64,000 nt of DNA from Shewanella chilikensis (GTDB taxonomy: Bacteria > Pseudomonadota > Gammaproteobacteria > Enterobacterales > Shewanellaceae). Made by a program: the position numbers and the translations under genes. Location of the stretch: positions 29,954 through 93,953 of the forward strand of contig NZ_NIJM01000013.1 in the NCBI RefSeq assembly GCF_002836945.1. The letters are read 5' to 3'. This document shows positions 52,431 through 61,403 of the stretch, piece by piece; the stretch's first letter is position 1; each line of letters begins with the position of its first letter. The notes under the pieces are model-generated. The model worked only from the letters and a program-made list of their open reading frames with translations, searched no databases and was not told where the DNA came from.

Positions 52431-54374
52431 ATGAAGGCGACAATGTTAGCAGGCACGTGCAAGGTGAGTAGCAAAGGGAAGATGGGGATAAATCAAAGCG
52501 CGGCCATTGCCGGGCGTCGGTATCATCTTAGCCTGTTGGCCATTTTAGTTGGCAGTTTGGGGTTGGCCGCTTGCCAGCCACAGCAGTCCCATGAGCCACC
52601 CAAGGTCGCCAATCAAGCGAGTGAGCCTCAGTCCTCTGAGGTTGAAACTACTGTGCTGCCAAGCAAAGACCCCGGGCAGGATATTGTGAATGCTATAACC
52701 CAAGCGCAAGCCCAGAAATTAGCCGTCAGCGCCGCCGCATCGCCGCGGACTTTGTATCAGCCCAATGTCCAGCCAAGAAGCTTGAGCGTGCCATCTGAAT
52801 TGACTCTGGCGGATGTGAATTATCCCAGCGCCACAGTGCTCGCCAATGGCTCGGAGGTGTATATCGCCAACGGCATCATGGTGGCGGGCGAGACGCCGCT
52901 ATCGACCTTTTCCGTTGACGTGGACAGCGGCAGTTACAGCCTGATGCGGCGCAGTATCAACCTGGGAGCATTGCCCCCCAAGGGTACAGTGAGAGTCGAG
53001 GAGTTGATTAACTATTTCTACTACAACTACCCACAGCCGGACAAAGGCGAGCCTTTCTCCATCAGTACTGAGCTGGCGCCGTCGCCTTACAATGAAGGCA
53101 AGATGCTGCTGCGTATCGGGCTTAAGGGCTATGAAGTGCCGGCCAGTCAGATAGGTGCCGCCAACCTGGTGTTCTTGCTGGATGTTTCCGGCTCCATGTC
53201 ATCGCAGGACAAGTTGCCGCTGCTGAAATCGGCCATCAAAATGCTCAGCGACACGCTCACCTCACAGGATAAGGTGTCGATAGTCGTCTACGCCGGTGAG
53301 GCCGGCGTAGTACTGGACGGTATCAATGGCGCCGATAGCGAGAGCTTAGACGCCGCTTTGGCTGAGCTTAAGGCCGCCGGTGGCACCAACGGCGGTGAAG
53401 GCATCCAAACAGCTTACCGTTTGGCCCGCAAGCACTTTATCAGTGGCGGGGTAAATCGGGTTCTGCTGGCCACCGACGGCGACTTCAATGTAGGCCTGAC
53501 CAGCAGGCAGGAGCTGCTGGCGCTGGTTGAACAACAAAAGCAGCAGGGGATAGGCCTGACAACTCTGGGGTTTGGCCTAGGCAACTACCGCGACAGCATG
53601 TTGGAGCAGTTGGCGGATAAGGGTAATGGCCAATACGCTTATATCGATACCTTGAGCGAGGCTCGTAAAATCCTGGTGGAGCAGCGTAGCGGCACCCTGC
53701 TGACCATAGCGTCGGATGTCAAAGTGCAGCTTGAGTTCAACCCGGCGCTGGTGGCCGAGTATCGCCTCATCGGCTATGAGAACCGCGCCCTCAAGCGGGA
53801 GGATTTCAACAACGATAAGGTCGACGCCGCCGAAATGGGCGCCGGACATGCGGTGACGGCCCTGTATGAGCTCAGCCTTACGGATTCAAATCATCTGGCC
53901 AACGATGCATTGCGCTATGGTCGCGACCCTGTCAGCGGCAAGGAAAAATACAGCCGTGAAGAGCTTGGCTATCTGAAACTGCGAGCCAAACCGCCCTTGA
54001 GTGACAGCAGCAAAGACAGCAAGAGTCGGCTTTATACTCACGCCATTCGCCTGGACTCGGCCCAAAAGTCGCTTGCGCTCGCCAGTGATGATCTGCGTTT
54101 CGCCGCGGCGGTAGCCGGGCTTGGGCAACTGCTTAACGGCTCAGTGTATCTGCACGACTTTGACTGGCGCCAGGTCGCCGAGCTTGCCGATTCGGCCAAG
54201 GGCGAAGACCCATACGGTTATCGACATGAGTTTGTCAGCCTGGCTCGCAGCGCCGCACTGTTGGCCGAGCAACCCGGGATTAAGAAAGCCATGATTAACA
54301 AAATCAGCGCCGAACCTATGTCCGAACCCATGCTTGAACTTATGCCGGCCTCCGGATTTAAGCCGCTGGAATAG
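52431..54374 (+). CDS. VWA-domain lipoprotein (YfbK type)
   Basis: A 647-residue predicted lipoprotein. The ATG at 52431 follows AGGAG by seven bases. A hydrophobic segment (about 33-45) ends in the lipobox LAAC with C48; an ATG at residue 18 would give a more usual signal length. An N-terminal region with ANGIMVAGETPLSTFSVDVDSGSYSLMRR is typical of the YfbK/YfbK-N group. The von Willebrand A domain (about 245-420) has an intact MIDAS: DVSGS with D251, the threonine in AAGGTNGGEG and the aspartate in LLATDGDFNVG. A C-terminal DUF3520-like domain follows. It lies 113 bases ahead of a sigma factor gene in the same direction. Confidence 0.87.
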   Translation: MKATMLAGTCKVSSKGKMGINQSAAIAGRRYHLSLLAILVGSLGLAACQPQQSHEPPKVANQASEPQSSEVETTVLPSKDPGQDIVNAITQAQAQKLAVSAAASPRTLYQPNVQPRSLSVPSELTLADVNYPSATVLANGSEVYIANGIMVAGETPLSTFSVDVDSGSYSLMRRSINLGALPPKGTVRVEELINYFYYNYPQPDKGEPFSISTELAPSPYNEGKMLLRIGLKGYEVPASQIGAANLVFLLDVSGSMSSQDKLPLLKSAIKMLSDTLTSQDKVSIVVYAGEAGVVLDGINGADSESLDAALAELKAAGGTNGGEGIQTAYRLARKHFISGGVNRVLLATDGDFNVGLTSRQELLALVEQQKQQGIGLTTLGFGLGNYRDSMLEQLADKGNGQYAYIDTLSEARKILVEQRSGTLLTIASDVKVQLEFNPALVAEYRLIGYENRALKREDFNNDKVDAAEMGAGHAVTALYELSLTDSNHLANDALRYGRDPVSGKEKYSREELGYLKLRAKPPLSDSSKDSKSRLYTHAIRLDSAQKSLALASDDLRFAAAVAGLGQLLNGSVYLHDFDWRQVAELADSAKGEDPYGYRHEFVSLARSAALLAEQPGIKKAMINKISAEPMSEPMLELMPASGFKPLE

Positions 54375-54487
54375 GGGCATAGGCAAAACTGAGACCCAGA
54401 GTCGCGCCATTGGGGTTTACAGTCCAATGGCATGGGGGCAAACTCTCATCCCAATAGCCAACTAAGCTGCCGGTCAGGAGAGAGAAT

Positions 54488-55090
54488 TTGGAACAACAAA
54501 GGCAAACGGGATTGCCAAGTGGTGAGGATGAGACCTGGATGCTGGCTTATGCCGCCGGAGATGCCCAGGCCTTTGAGCGCCTCTATCTTAAACATAAGGG
54601 CGGACTCTACCGGTATTTTGTCCGCCAGTTAAGTGACATGGCCTTGGCTGAAGACTTGTATCAGGAAACCTGGAGCCGGGTGATCAAGGCGGCGCAGAGC
54701 TATCAAGCCAGTGCCAAGTTTACCACCTGGTTGTACCGGATAGCCCACAACCTGCTGATTGACCATGTGCGGGCGGTTAAACCGGTCGACAGTCTCAGCA
54801 TAGATGAGGACGAGCCGGATGCGCAGGCCAATCTGGTGGGCCCACAAACCGCCGAGCCGGATAGCGAGTTGCTGCGAAGTCGTCAGGTCGCCTGGCTCAA
54901 GGAGTGCATCGGTCTCTTGCCCCAGGTGCAGAAGGAAGCCTTCTTGCTGAATCAGGAGTCCGGGCTGACGGCGCAACTGATCAGCGAAGTGGCCGGGGCG
55001 ACGCTGGAGGCCACCAAGAGCCGGATACGTTATGCCTATCAGAGCCTGCGTGACTGTTTGGGGCGCAAGACCCAGGAGAGCATTGAATGA
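54488..55090 (+). CDS. ECF-type RNA polymerase sigma factor
   Basis: A 200-residue sigma70-family protein, starting at a TTG preceded by AGGAGAGAG. Region 2 covers about 24-95 (DAQAFERLYLKHKGGLYRYFVRQ, AEDLYQETWSRVIKAAQSY, KFTTWLYRIAHNLLIDHVR) and region 4 about 130-190 (LPQVQKEAFLLNQESGLTAQLISEVAGATLEATKSRIRYAYQSLRD). There is no region 1 or 3, as expected for ECF factors. Its stop overlaps the next gene's start (ATGA), the usual layout of an ECF factor and its anti-sigma factor. Confidence 0.9.
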   Translation: MEQQRQTGLPSGEDETWMLAYAAGDAQAFERLYLKHKGGLYRYFVRQLSDMALAEDLYQETWSRVIKAAQSYQASAKFTTWLYRIAHNLLIDHVRAVKPVDSLSIDEDEPDAQANLVGPQTAEPDSELLRSRQVAWLKECIGLLPQVQKEAFLLNQESGLTAQLISEVAGATLEATKSRIRYAYQSLRDCLGRKTQESIE

Positions 55091-55914
55091 CAGAGAACAA
55101 ACGCGATGATGCTGCCACGCCAGAGTCGCAGATAGATGCGCTCTATCGTGAAGGTGCTGTCGAGCAGCCGCCCCAGACCTTGGATCAGCAAATTCTGCAG
55201 CAGGCGAGGGACAACTGCCGCCAAGCGCCAGAGGTGATCCGTCCGGCGCCCGGTTTCTGGCAAAAGCACAGATATGGCCTATCTGCCGCGGCTTCTGTGA
55301 TGCTGGTGGCAGGACTGTTTATTCTGAATCCCGAACTGCGAAATTCATCGGCGCCGCAGCTTAGTGCCCCGGCCAGTCTGGAAATGAGCCCGCAGGCAGA
55401 TAGCGCTGAAGATGCGGCGCAGCCCGCCAGGCTGCAACCCATGACCGCCAAGCGAGCGGCACCTCAGGAACAAGCTGTTCAGCAACAGGATATGCCTCCT
55501 CAAGAAAGTGCTGCAAAGAATCGCGCCGTGGCAGAGGATACTGTGCAGCAAAGAGCGAGAATGGCCCCCAGGCAGCAACAAGCTCTGGCCGCGTTGCCAA
55601 GGGATATCGACGGCCGTTTGGATCGGCTGACAAGTGCCATCGAAGTCGGTGAACTTGAGCAGGCGGCAGTGCTGGTACGAGGCATAGCCGCAGATTATCA
55701 ACTGACGCTGCCGGATACCTTGGCCAAGGCCTTGAATCCAAATGAATCGGCCCAGGTGGAAGAAGCGGCACTGCAGCAACTGAAGCAGCAGTCCTTTATC
55801 CATCAGGATACGGCGCCCGAGAATGCGCAAGTGCTTAACCGGGAGCAGAGCGAGCGCTGGCAAGCCTTGCTTGAGCGTCTCAAGCAGAGTCTCGAAGTCA
55901 AAGAGAATCACTGA
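55087..55914 (+). CDS. Putative membrane anti-sigma factor
   Basis: A 275-residue protein of no recognised family. It has a short cytoplasmic N-terminal region of about 60 residues (DQQILQQARDNCRQAPE), one transmembrane helix (about 63-80) and a periplasmic part that begins with a Gln/Ala/Pro-rich linker (about 88-165) and ends in a helical domain (about 172-275). Topology and four-base overlap with the ECF sigma gene suggest an anti-sigma factor; no zinc-binding HxxxCxxC motif is present, so this remains inference. Confidence 0.6.
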   Translation: MTENKRDDAATPESQIDALYREGAVEQPPQTLDQQILQQARDNCRQAPEVIRPAPGFWQKHRYGLSAAASVMLVAGLFILNPELRNSSAPQLSAPASLEMSPQADSAEDAAQPARLQPMTAKRAAPQEQAVQQQDMPPQESAAKNRAVAEDTVQQRARMAPRQQQALAALPRDIDGRLDRLTSAIEVGELEQAAVLVRGIAADYQLTLPDTLAKALNPNESAQVEEAALQQLKQQSFIHQDTAPENAQVLNREQSERWQALLERLKQSLEVKENH

Positions 55915-55978
55915 GACTAAGGACTGAGCTTAACTTAAAAAGAGTTATCGGGAAGTCCGTCAGTTTTAATCCATTACG

Positions 55979-56002
55979 GGGCAGGGAGCCTGCCCTCATT
56001 TT
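55979..56002 (+). terminator. Terminator-like hairpin after the anti-sigma gene
   Basis: Stem GGGCAGG / CCTGCCC (55979-55985, 55989-55995) followed by TCATTTTAA. The T run is weak. Confidence 0.45.
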
Positions 56003-56018
56003 AATAACAGGAGTTTTT

Positions 56019-56492
56019 ATGTTGACCGCCGATGATGTTATCCAGGCACTCGAGCTTGAGCCCCATGTTGAGGGCGGGTATTTCGGTCGTTCATTCGTCT
56101 CGGACAGCCGGTTTGATGACAGCCGTAACCTGTGGACCAGCATCTACTTTATGCTCAAGACGGGTGAAAAGTCCCACCTGCATCAACTGACGGCCGATGA
56201 GATGTGGTACTTCCACAGTGGTGAGTCGCTGACAATCTATATGATCTCCGAGCAGGGTGAGCTGACCGAGGCTCAACTCGGGATGGACTTGGCCAAAGGT
56301 GAGCGGCCACAGGTCTTGGTGCCCAAAGGCACTATCTTTGGTTCGGCAATGAATAACCCGGGCTATTCGCTGGTAGGTTGTATGGTGGCACCTGGCTTTA
56401 CCTTCGATGACTTCAAGCTGTTCGGCCGTGATGAACTGCTCGAGCGTTTCCCTCAGCATCAGGCGTTGATAAACCGCCTGACCCGCGACTAG
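56019..56492 (+). CDS. Cupin-fold protein (DUF985 / cupin_5)
   Basis: Single-domain beta-barrel of 157 residues with the DUF985 pattern: LELEPHVEGGYFGRSFVS, SIYFMLKTGEKSHLHQLTADEMWYFHSGESL with the metal-binding HLH and glutamate, and YSLVGCMVAPGFTFDDFKLFGRDEL. The biochemical role of the family is not established. SD ACAGGAG. Confidence 0.82.
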   Translation: MLTADDVIQALELEPHVEGGYFGRSFVSDSRFDDSRNLWTSIYFMLKTGEKSHLHQLTADEMWYFHSGESLTIYMISEQGELTEAQLGMDLAKGERPQVLVPKGTIFGSAMNNPGYSLVGCMVAPGFTFDDFKLFGRDELLERFPQHQALINRLTRD

Positions 56493-56511
56493 CGAGCTTT
56501 ACAAGGTTTAC

Positions 56512-56567
56512 GCTTATTTTGAGCCGTGACTTTTAAACCGTAACTTTTAAACCGCTATTTTTGAACC
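56512..56567. repeat. Degenerate 14-bp tandem repeat, four units
   Basis: Units GCTTATTTTGAGCC, GTGACTTTTAAACC, GTAACTTTTAAACC and GCTATTTTTGAACC lie head to tail. A run of eight G follows at 56579-56586. The rest of 56493-56720 holds no gene I can support. Confidence 0.7.
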
Positions 56568-56720
56568 GTCAAATCCCCGGGGGGGGCAGGTGCTAACCTG
56601 CTCCCGATCTTTTAGCCCAAGTTAGTGGATAATTCTCAGTCTTAATACCGCCCAGGCGGTGCAGATATTGGCCTAATACAGGGGATAAGCACCGAAACTG
56701 AGTTTTATTTCAGGGATTAT

Positions 56721-57135
56721 TCACCGGCCCTTGAGCTTGGATCTTCCCGGAAAAGACAGCGCAATGGAACCAGGGAGTAACAGCAGGCAACCCAGGCTGT
56801 ATGCCAGCAGATCCAGCCAATCGAAGTGGCTGCCGATAACGATTCGTGCCAGGCGAATATGGCCCAGCCCCAGCTTATCCACCAAGCCAAAGGCCTGGCC
56901 AAACTCTATGGCGAAGGCAAATGCCAACACCAAGGGAAGCAGCAACCGACTTGCCCAGGGGCTCACGGTTTTAAGGGCGCAAAACATCAATATGACTACC
57001 AGCAGATCGCATAAACCCGCGGATGAAGCCGGGCGGGGCGTAGCGGGCTATCAATACTTCAATACCGAATAATAAAACAGTGGCCAAGGCAAAATGCCAG
57101 CGCTTCAAGCCATCGAACCAGGGCACAGGTTTCAT
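56721..57135 (-). pseudogene. Frameshifted DUF2809 membrane protein gene
   Basis: The ATG at 57135 (ATGA overlap with the HxlR gene) opens a frame reading MKPVPWFDGLKRWHF and a first helix up to IARYAPPGFIRGFM. Near 57004-57012 the family sequence continues only in the +1 frame (DLLVVILMFCALKTVSPWASRLLLPLVLAF...SHFDWLDLLAYSLG), ending at 56721. The two parts together make one DUF2809 protein of about 137 residues with four helices. In the first frame translation stops about 12 codons after the shift. Either a real inactivating indel (one extra or two missing bases), a sequencing error or, less likely, programmed frameshifting. Confidence 0.78.
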
Positions 57136-57470
57136 TGGGGCTCTCCCGTCAGCAAGTCGGCGTTTTGCTCGGCAAAAAGGTGCATCTGTTCCAGCAGCGG
57201 CAACAGTGCCATTCCAAGCGGACTGAGACGATAGTCGACTCTGGGTGGCACTTCAGGGTAGAGAGTACGGGTGAGTACGCCGTCTTGCTCCAATTCCTTT
57301 AGCTGAGCGGTCAGCACTTTTTGACTGACACCGGGCAGATGTCGTTTTAGGTAGCTGAAGCGCTGTGGTTGCTGTTGCAGCAGGAACAGAATGGCGGGTT
57401 TCCACTTGCCGCAGATCAGCCGCAGAACCTGATAGGCCGGGCAGAGAGGGGCTTGCTGATTGAGTGTCAT
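57132..57470 (-). CDS. HxlR-family transcriptional regulator
   Basis: Small winged-helix regulator of 112 residues. It has the family start with a conserved cysteine (CPAYQVLRLICGKWKPAILFLL) and the LPGVSQKVLTAQLKELEQDGVLTRTLYPEVPPRVDYRLSPLG segment. Members often sense electrophiles or oxidants through the N-terminal cysteine. It overlaps the DUF2809 gene by four bases and is divergent from a YdhR-like gene. A perfect inverted repeat sits just upstream. Confidence 0.9.
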   Translation of the reverse strand: MTLNQQAPLCPAYQVLRLICGKWKPAILFLLQQQPQRFSYLKRHLPGVSQKVLTAQLKELEQDGVLTRTLYPEVPPRVDYRLSPLGMALLPLLEQMHLFAEQNADLLTGEPQ

Positions 57471-57483
57471 AAGGCTGGGCGCA

Positions 57484-57501
57484 AGTTACTTTAGGGTAAC
57501 T
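57484..57501. promoter_or_regulatory. Predicted HxlR-type operator
   Basis: AGTTAC-TTTAGG-GTAACT, a perfect 6-6-6 inverted repeat 14 bases upstream of the HxlR start codon, similar in form to sites bound by this family. It would allow autorepression and could also affect the divergent gene. Confidence 0.6.
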
Positions 57502-57573
57502 ATGCCACTAATTTGTGCCTCCTTGTAGCGAACGCGCAGCAGTTTTATGATTTTATCAGGAAGGTCCTCACGG

Positions 57574-57629
57574 CGCTCTCTTGAAAGAGAGCGGCTAAAA
57601 CAGTGACAGGCGTTCAAGGCCTGTCACTT
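57574..57629 (+). promoter_or_regulatory. Two hairpins in the leader of the YdhR-like gene
   Basis: CGCTCTC / GAGAGCG (57574-57593) and GTGACAGGC / GCCTGTCAC (57603-57627) followed by TTGTTTG. The second resembles a terminator or attenuator but has a poor T run. They end about 48 bases before the start codon. Confidence 0.4.
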
Positions 57630-57676
57630 GTTTGTATCTTCCCTGACATTTATCCGCAAACCAAGGGGAGGGTTGA

Positions 57677-57991
57677 ATGACCACTCTATTGCAAATCGAT
57701 TTTGAATTTCCCGCCGAAATGATGGGCGATGCCCTGACTGAGCAAGCCAAGCCTCTGGCCGAGTCCATTACCCGGGAGCCGGGTTTCATTGCCAAAATCT
57801 GGACTGAAAACCCACGCAGCGGCGAGGCCGGTGGCATCTATCTGTTTGAAGATGAAGCCAGCGCCGAAGCTTACGCCTGCATGCACTCACAACGAGTGGC
57901 GGCCATGGGCGCCCACAACATACGCATCAGGCTGTTCGATGTGAATGAATCCTTGAGCAAAATAACCCACGGCTGGCCGCTATCAGTTTGA
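57677..57991 (+). CDS. YdhR-family putative monooxygenase
   Basis: A 104-residue ferredoxin-fold (dimeric alpha/beta barrel) protein similar to E. coli YdhR: LLQIDFEFPAEMMGDAL, EPGFIAKIWTENPRSGEAGGIYLFEDEASAEAYACMH. The substrate is unknown; such proteins are often induced by quinones or reactive electrophiles. Divergent from the HxlR gene, its likely regulator. Confidence 0.82.
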   Translation: MTTLLQIDFEFPAEMMGDALTEQAKPLAESITREPGFIAKIWTENPRSGEAGGIYLFEDEASAEAYACMHSQRVAAMGAHNIRIRLFDVNESLSKITHGWPLSV

Positions 57992-58125
57992 TTTTTCAGT
58001 ATGCCTGCCGACACATTTGCTAAAACTTCTGTCGTCGGCAACAGCTGAATCCCGCTGCTTTCTCTGTTAACTTGTTGGGCTCGTAAAACCGTACCAACAG
58101 ACCAATAACAGAGATAGAGGCATTC

Positions 58126-61100
58126 ATGAAACTTCGTCACTCCGTGGCCTGCTGTATGCTGGCATTGGGAACTTTGGGCAGTGCAGCCGCCTACGCCGCA
58201 GAAGCGGGCCAGGGCTATTACCGTTCGCCCGCGATTCATGACAACACCCTGGTGTTTACTGCCGAAGGGGATATCTGGACTCAGAAGCTCGGGCAGGACA
58301 AGGCCGCCCGGTTGACCAGCCTGCCGGCCGAAGAGTTGAATGCCAAGATCTCTGCCGATGGAAAATCGCTGGCGTTTACCGCCAACTATGACGGTGCCCA
58401 GGAAGTCTATGTGATCCCCATGAGCGGCGGGATAGCCAAGCGCGTCAGCTTCGAAAACAGCCAGGTACGGCTGCAGGGCTGGACCGCAAATGGCGAAATT
58501 CTCTATGCCACAGACAATGCCCAAGGGCCGGCGAATTACTGGGTGCTGCGTTCGGTAAACCCGGATACCCTGACAACCCGCGATCTGCCGCTGGCCGATG
58601 CCATAGAAGGCGTGGTTGACCCACAAGGCGAGTATGTCTACTTCACCCGCTTTGGGCTGCAAACCACAGGGGATAATGCCAAGGTGTACCGCGGCGGCGC
58701 CATGGGCGAACTGTGGCGTTATCAACTGGGGCAGGACAAAGAGGCCGTGCGGCTGGCCAAAGAGCATCAGGGCTCGCTGCGTCATCCCATGCTGTGGCAG
58801 GGACGGGTCTATTTTGTCTCGGATGCCGATGGCAACGCCAACATCTGGTCTATGGCCAGCGATGGCTCAGATCTTCAACAGTTGACTCAATATCGTGATT
58901 TCGAAGTGCGCAGCCCCTATCTGGATGGCGGCCGCATAGTGTTCCAGCTGGGCGCCGATATTCACCTGTGGGACCTGGCTTCCGGGAAGGAGCAGAAGCT
59001 GGATCTGCGTCTGGCCTCCGACTTCCCCGAGCGGCGTGAACATTGGGTTAACGATCCGCTCGATTTTGCCACCAGTGCCAGGCTGGCCCCGGCAGGAGAC
59101 AAGGTGGTCATCACTGCCCGCAGCCATGTGGCGCTGGCGACTACAGATGGTTCCCGTCTGGTAGAGCTGGACTCGGACGGCAAGCATAGAATGCGCAACG
59201 CACTGATGAGTCATGACGGCCGTTGGGTCTATGCCATCTCGGATGCTTCCGGTGAGCAAGAGATCTGGCGTTATCCCGCCGATGGCAGCGCTGGCGCCAA
59301 GCAGCTGACCCAAGATGGCAACACATTGAGAATGAGCCTGGAGCTGTCGCCCAATGGTCGTTATTTGGCCCATGATGATTATGCCGGTAATTTGTGGCTG
59401 CTGGATCTCAAAGACGGCAGTAATAAGAAGATAGTGACCAACAACGAAGGTCTTGGCCCCTATGCCGATATCCGTTGGTCGCCGGATAGCCGCTTCCTGG
59501 CTTTGACTCGCTCGGAAGTCGGTGCCCAGCGCAGCCAAGTGATGCTTTACTCACTGGAATCCGCCAAGGGCGAGATGCTGACCAGCGACAAGTACGAGTC
59601 TTTTTCGCCCAGCTTCAGCCCGGATGGTCAGTGGCTCTATTTCCTGTCAAACCGTGAGTTCCAGGCCACTCCAGCTTCGCCCTGGGGCGATCGCAACATG
59701 GGCCCCGTATTTGACAAGCGTAGCCAAATATTTGCCCTGGCATTGAGTCAGGATGCCCGTTTCCCATTCCAACGTCCCAACGAACTGCAAGGCGTTGCTG
59801 CCGGTGATGAAAAGGCCGCCGACGATAAGCTGAAAGTGGATTGGCAAGGCCTGAAGTCGCGGCTGTGGCAAGTCCCCATCGAGGCGGGTAATTACCAGAA
59901 ACTGCAGGTGTTGGGCCCGGGCCTCTATCTGCTCGATAGCGATATCACAGGCAAACAGTCGGCGCTCAAGCTGGTGAAGTTTGACCCTTTGAGTCCCAAG
60001 TTGGAAACATTCGCAGATGATGTGCGCGATTATCAACTCTCGGCCGATCAGAGCAAGGTATTGCTGCGGAAGCAGAGCAATCCCAAAGAGATGGTGATAG
60101 TGCCAGTGGGTGACCAACTGCCGGGCGATCTCAGCAATGCCGTGGTGCAAACATCCCAGTGGCAACTCGCCATTCAACCGCGTCAGGAGTGGCAGCAGAT
60201 CTTTGAAGATGCCTGGCTGATGCACAGAGACTCTTTTTTCGACAACAAGATGCGCGGGGTCGATTGGCAAGCCGCCAAGGCCAAATATCAGCCATTGCTG
60301 GACCGGCTCACCGACAGACATGAGCTGAATGATATCTTCACTCAGATGATGGGTGAACTGGATGCGCTGCATTCGCAAGTGCGCGGCGGTGACTTTGCCA
60401 AGGATCCCGATATGCCCAAGGCCGCCGAGCTGGGAGCACGTCTGAGTCAGGTGAAAGATGGTGTCAAGGTCAGCCATATCTATCGCACCGACCCTGAACT
60501 GCCGATGCAGGCCTCACCGCTGGCGCGCCCCGGGGTCGATGTCCGTGATGGCGACATCATCACCCATATCAATGGCCGGAAATTGGCTACCCTGGCGCAG
60601 CTCACCTCTATGCTGCGTAATCAGGCCGACAAACAGGTGCTTTTGGGACTCAAGCGCGGCAGCAAACAGCACAAGGTAATAGTGCAGGCGATCAGCAACC
60701 GTGACAACGCCAAACTCAGGTATCTCGATTGGGTCAATGCCAATGCCGATAAGGTGGCCAAGGCCAGCGACGGCAAGATAGGTTATCTGCATCTGTATGC
60801 CATGGGCAGTGGTGATATTGAGAGCTTTGCCCGCGAGTTTTACGCCAACTACGACAAGGATGGTCTGGTTATCGATGTGCGCCGCAATCGTGGCGGTAAT
60901 ATCGACAGCTGGATTATCGAAAAGCTGCTGCGTAAGGCCTGGGCCTTCTGGCAACCTACAACAGGCGCGCCTTATGTCAACATGCAGCAGACGTTCCGCG
61001 GCCACCTGGTGGTGCTGACAGATCAGTTGACCTACTCCGATGGTGAAACTTTCTCCGCCGGCATAAAGGCACTGGGATTGGCGCCCTTGGTGGGTAAACA

Positions 61101-61392
61101 GACGGCGGGCGCCGGGGTGTGGCTTTCGGGCCGCAACAGCCTCACCGACCGGGGCATGGCGCGGGTTGCTGAATATCCTCAGTATGCTATCGATGGCCGC
61201 TGGGTGCTTGAAGGCCGCGGTGTCAGCCCGGATATCGAGGTCGACAATCTGCCTCTGGCAACCTTCAAAGGCAAAGATGCTCAGCTTGAGCGGGCTATCA
61301 GTTATCTCAAGGATGAACTGGTTCGCGAGCCGATACCGGCATTGAATGCTCGCCCCATGCCCCCCAAGGGCGAAGCGGACGATATTAAGTAA
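58126..61392 (+). CDS. Periplasmic tricorn-like S41 protease
   Basis: A 1088-residue exported protease with a signal peptide (about 1-24, ending AYA). Residues about 30-560 form WD40/TolB-like beta-propeller blades (AKISADGKSLAFTANYDG, ADIRWSPDSRFLALTRS, PSFSPDGQWLYFLS). A helical C1 domain with GELDALHSQVRGGD supplies the catalytic histidine, a PDZ domain follows (about 790-855), and the S41 core ends with DVRRNRGGNIDSWI and the serine in LTYSDGETFSAGIK. The layout matches archaeal-type tricorn protease and its bacterial relatives. It may trim peptides for amino-acid uptake; the cellular substrate is not known. Confidence 0.9.
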   Translation: MKLRHSVACCMLALGTLGSAAAYAAEAGQGYYRSPAIHDNTLVFTAEGDIWTQKLGQDKAARLTSLPAEELNAKISADGKSLAFTANYDGAQEVYVIPMSGGIAKRVSFENSQVRLQGWTANGEILYATDNAQGPANYWVLRSVNPDTLTTRDLPLADAIEGVVDPQGEYVYFTRFGLQTTGDNAKVYRGGAMGELWRYQLGQDKEAVRLAKEHQGSLRHPMLWQGRVYFVSDADGNANIWSMASDGSDLQQLTQYRDFEVRSPYLDGGRIVFQLGADIHLWDLASGKEQKLDLRLASDFPERREHWVNDPLDFATSARLAPAGDKVVITARSHVALATTDGSRLVELDSDGKHRMRNALMSHDGRWVYAISDASGEQEIWRYPADGSAGAKQLTQDGNTLRMSLELSPNGRYLAHDDYAGNLWLLDLKDGSNKKIVTNNEGLGPYADIRWSPDSRFLALTRSEVGAQRSQVMLYSLESAKGEMLTSDKYESFSPSFSPDGQWLYFLSNREFQATPASPWGDRNMGPVFDKRSQIFALALSQDARFPFQRPNELQGVAAGDEKAADDKLKVDWQGLKSRLWQVPIEAGNYQKLQVLGPGLYLLDSDITGKQSALKLVKFDPLSPKLETFADDVRDYQLSADQSKVLLRKQSNPKEMVIVPVGDQLPGDLSNAVVQTSQWQLAIQPRQEWQQIFEDAWLMHRDSFFDNKMRGVDWQAAKAKYQPLLDRLTDRHELNDIFTQMMGELDALHSQVRGGDFAKDPDMPKAAELGARLSQVKDGVKVSHIYRTDPELPMQASPLARPGVDVRDGDIITHINGRKLATLAQLTSMLRNQADKQVLLGLKRGSKQHKVIVQAISNRDNAKLRYLDWVNANADKVAKASDGKIGYLHLYAMGSGDIESFAREFYANYDKDGLVIDVRRNRGGNIDSWIIEKLLRKAWAFWQPTTGAPYVNMQQTFRGHLVVLTDQLTYSDGETFSAGIKALGLAPLVGKQTAGAGVWLSGRNSLTDRGMARVAEYPQYAIDGRWVLEGRGVSPDIEVDNLPLATFKGKDAQLERAISYLKDELVREPIPALNARPMPPKGEADDIK

Positions 61393-61403
61393 GCATGCAG
61401 CGA

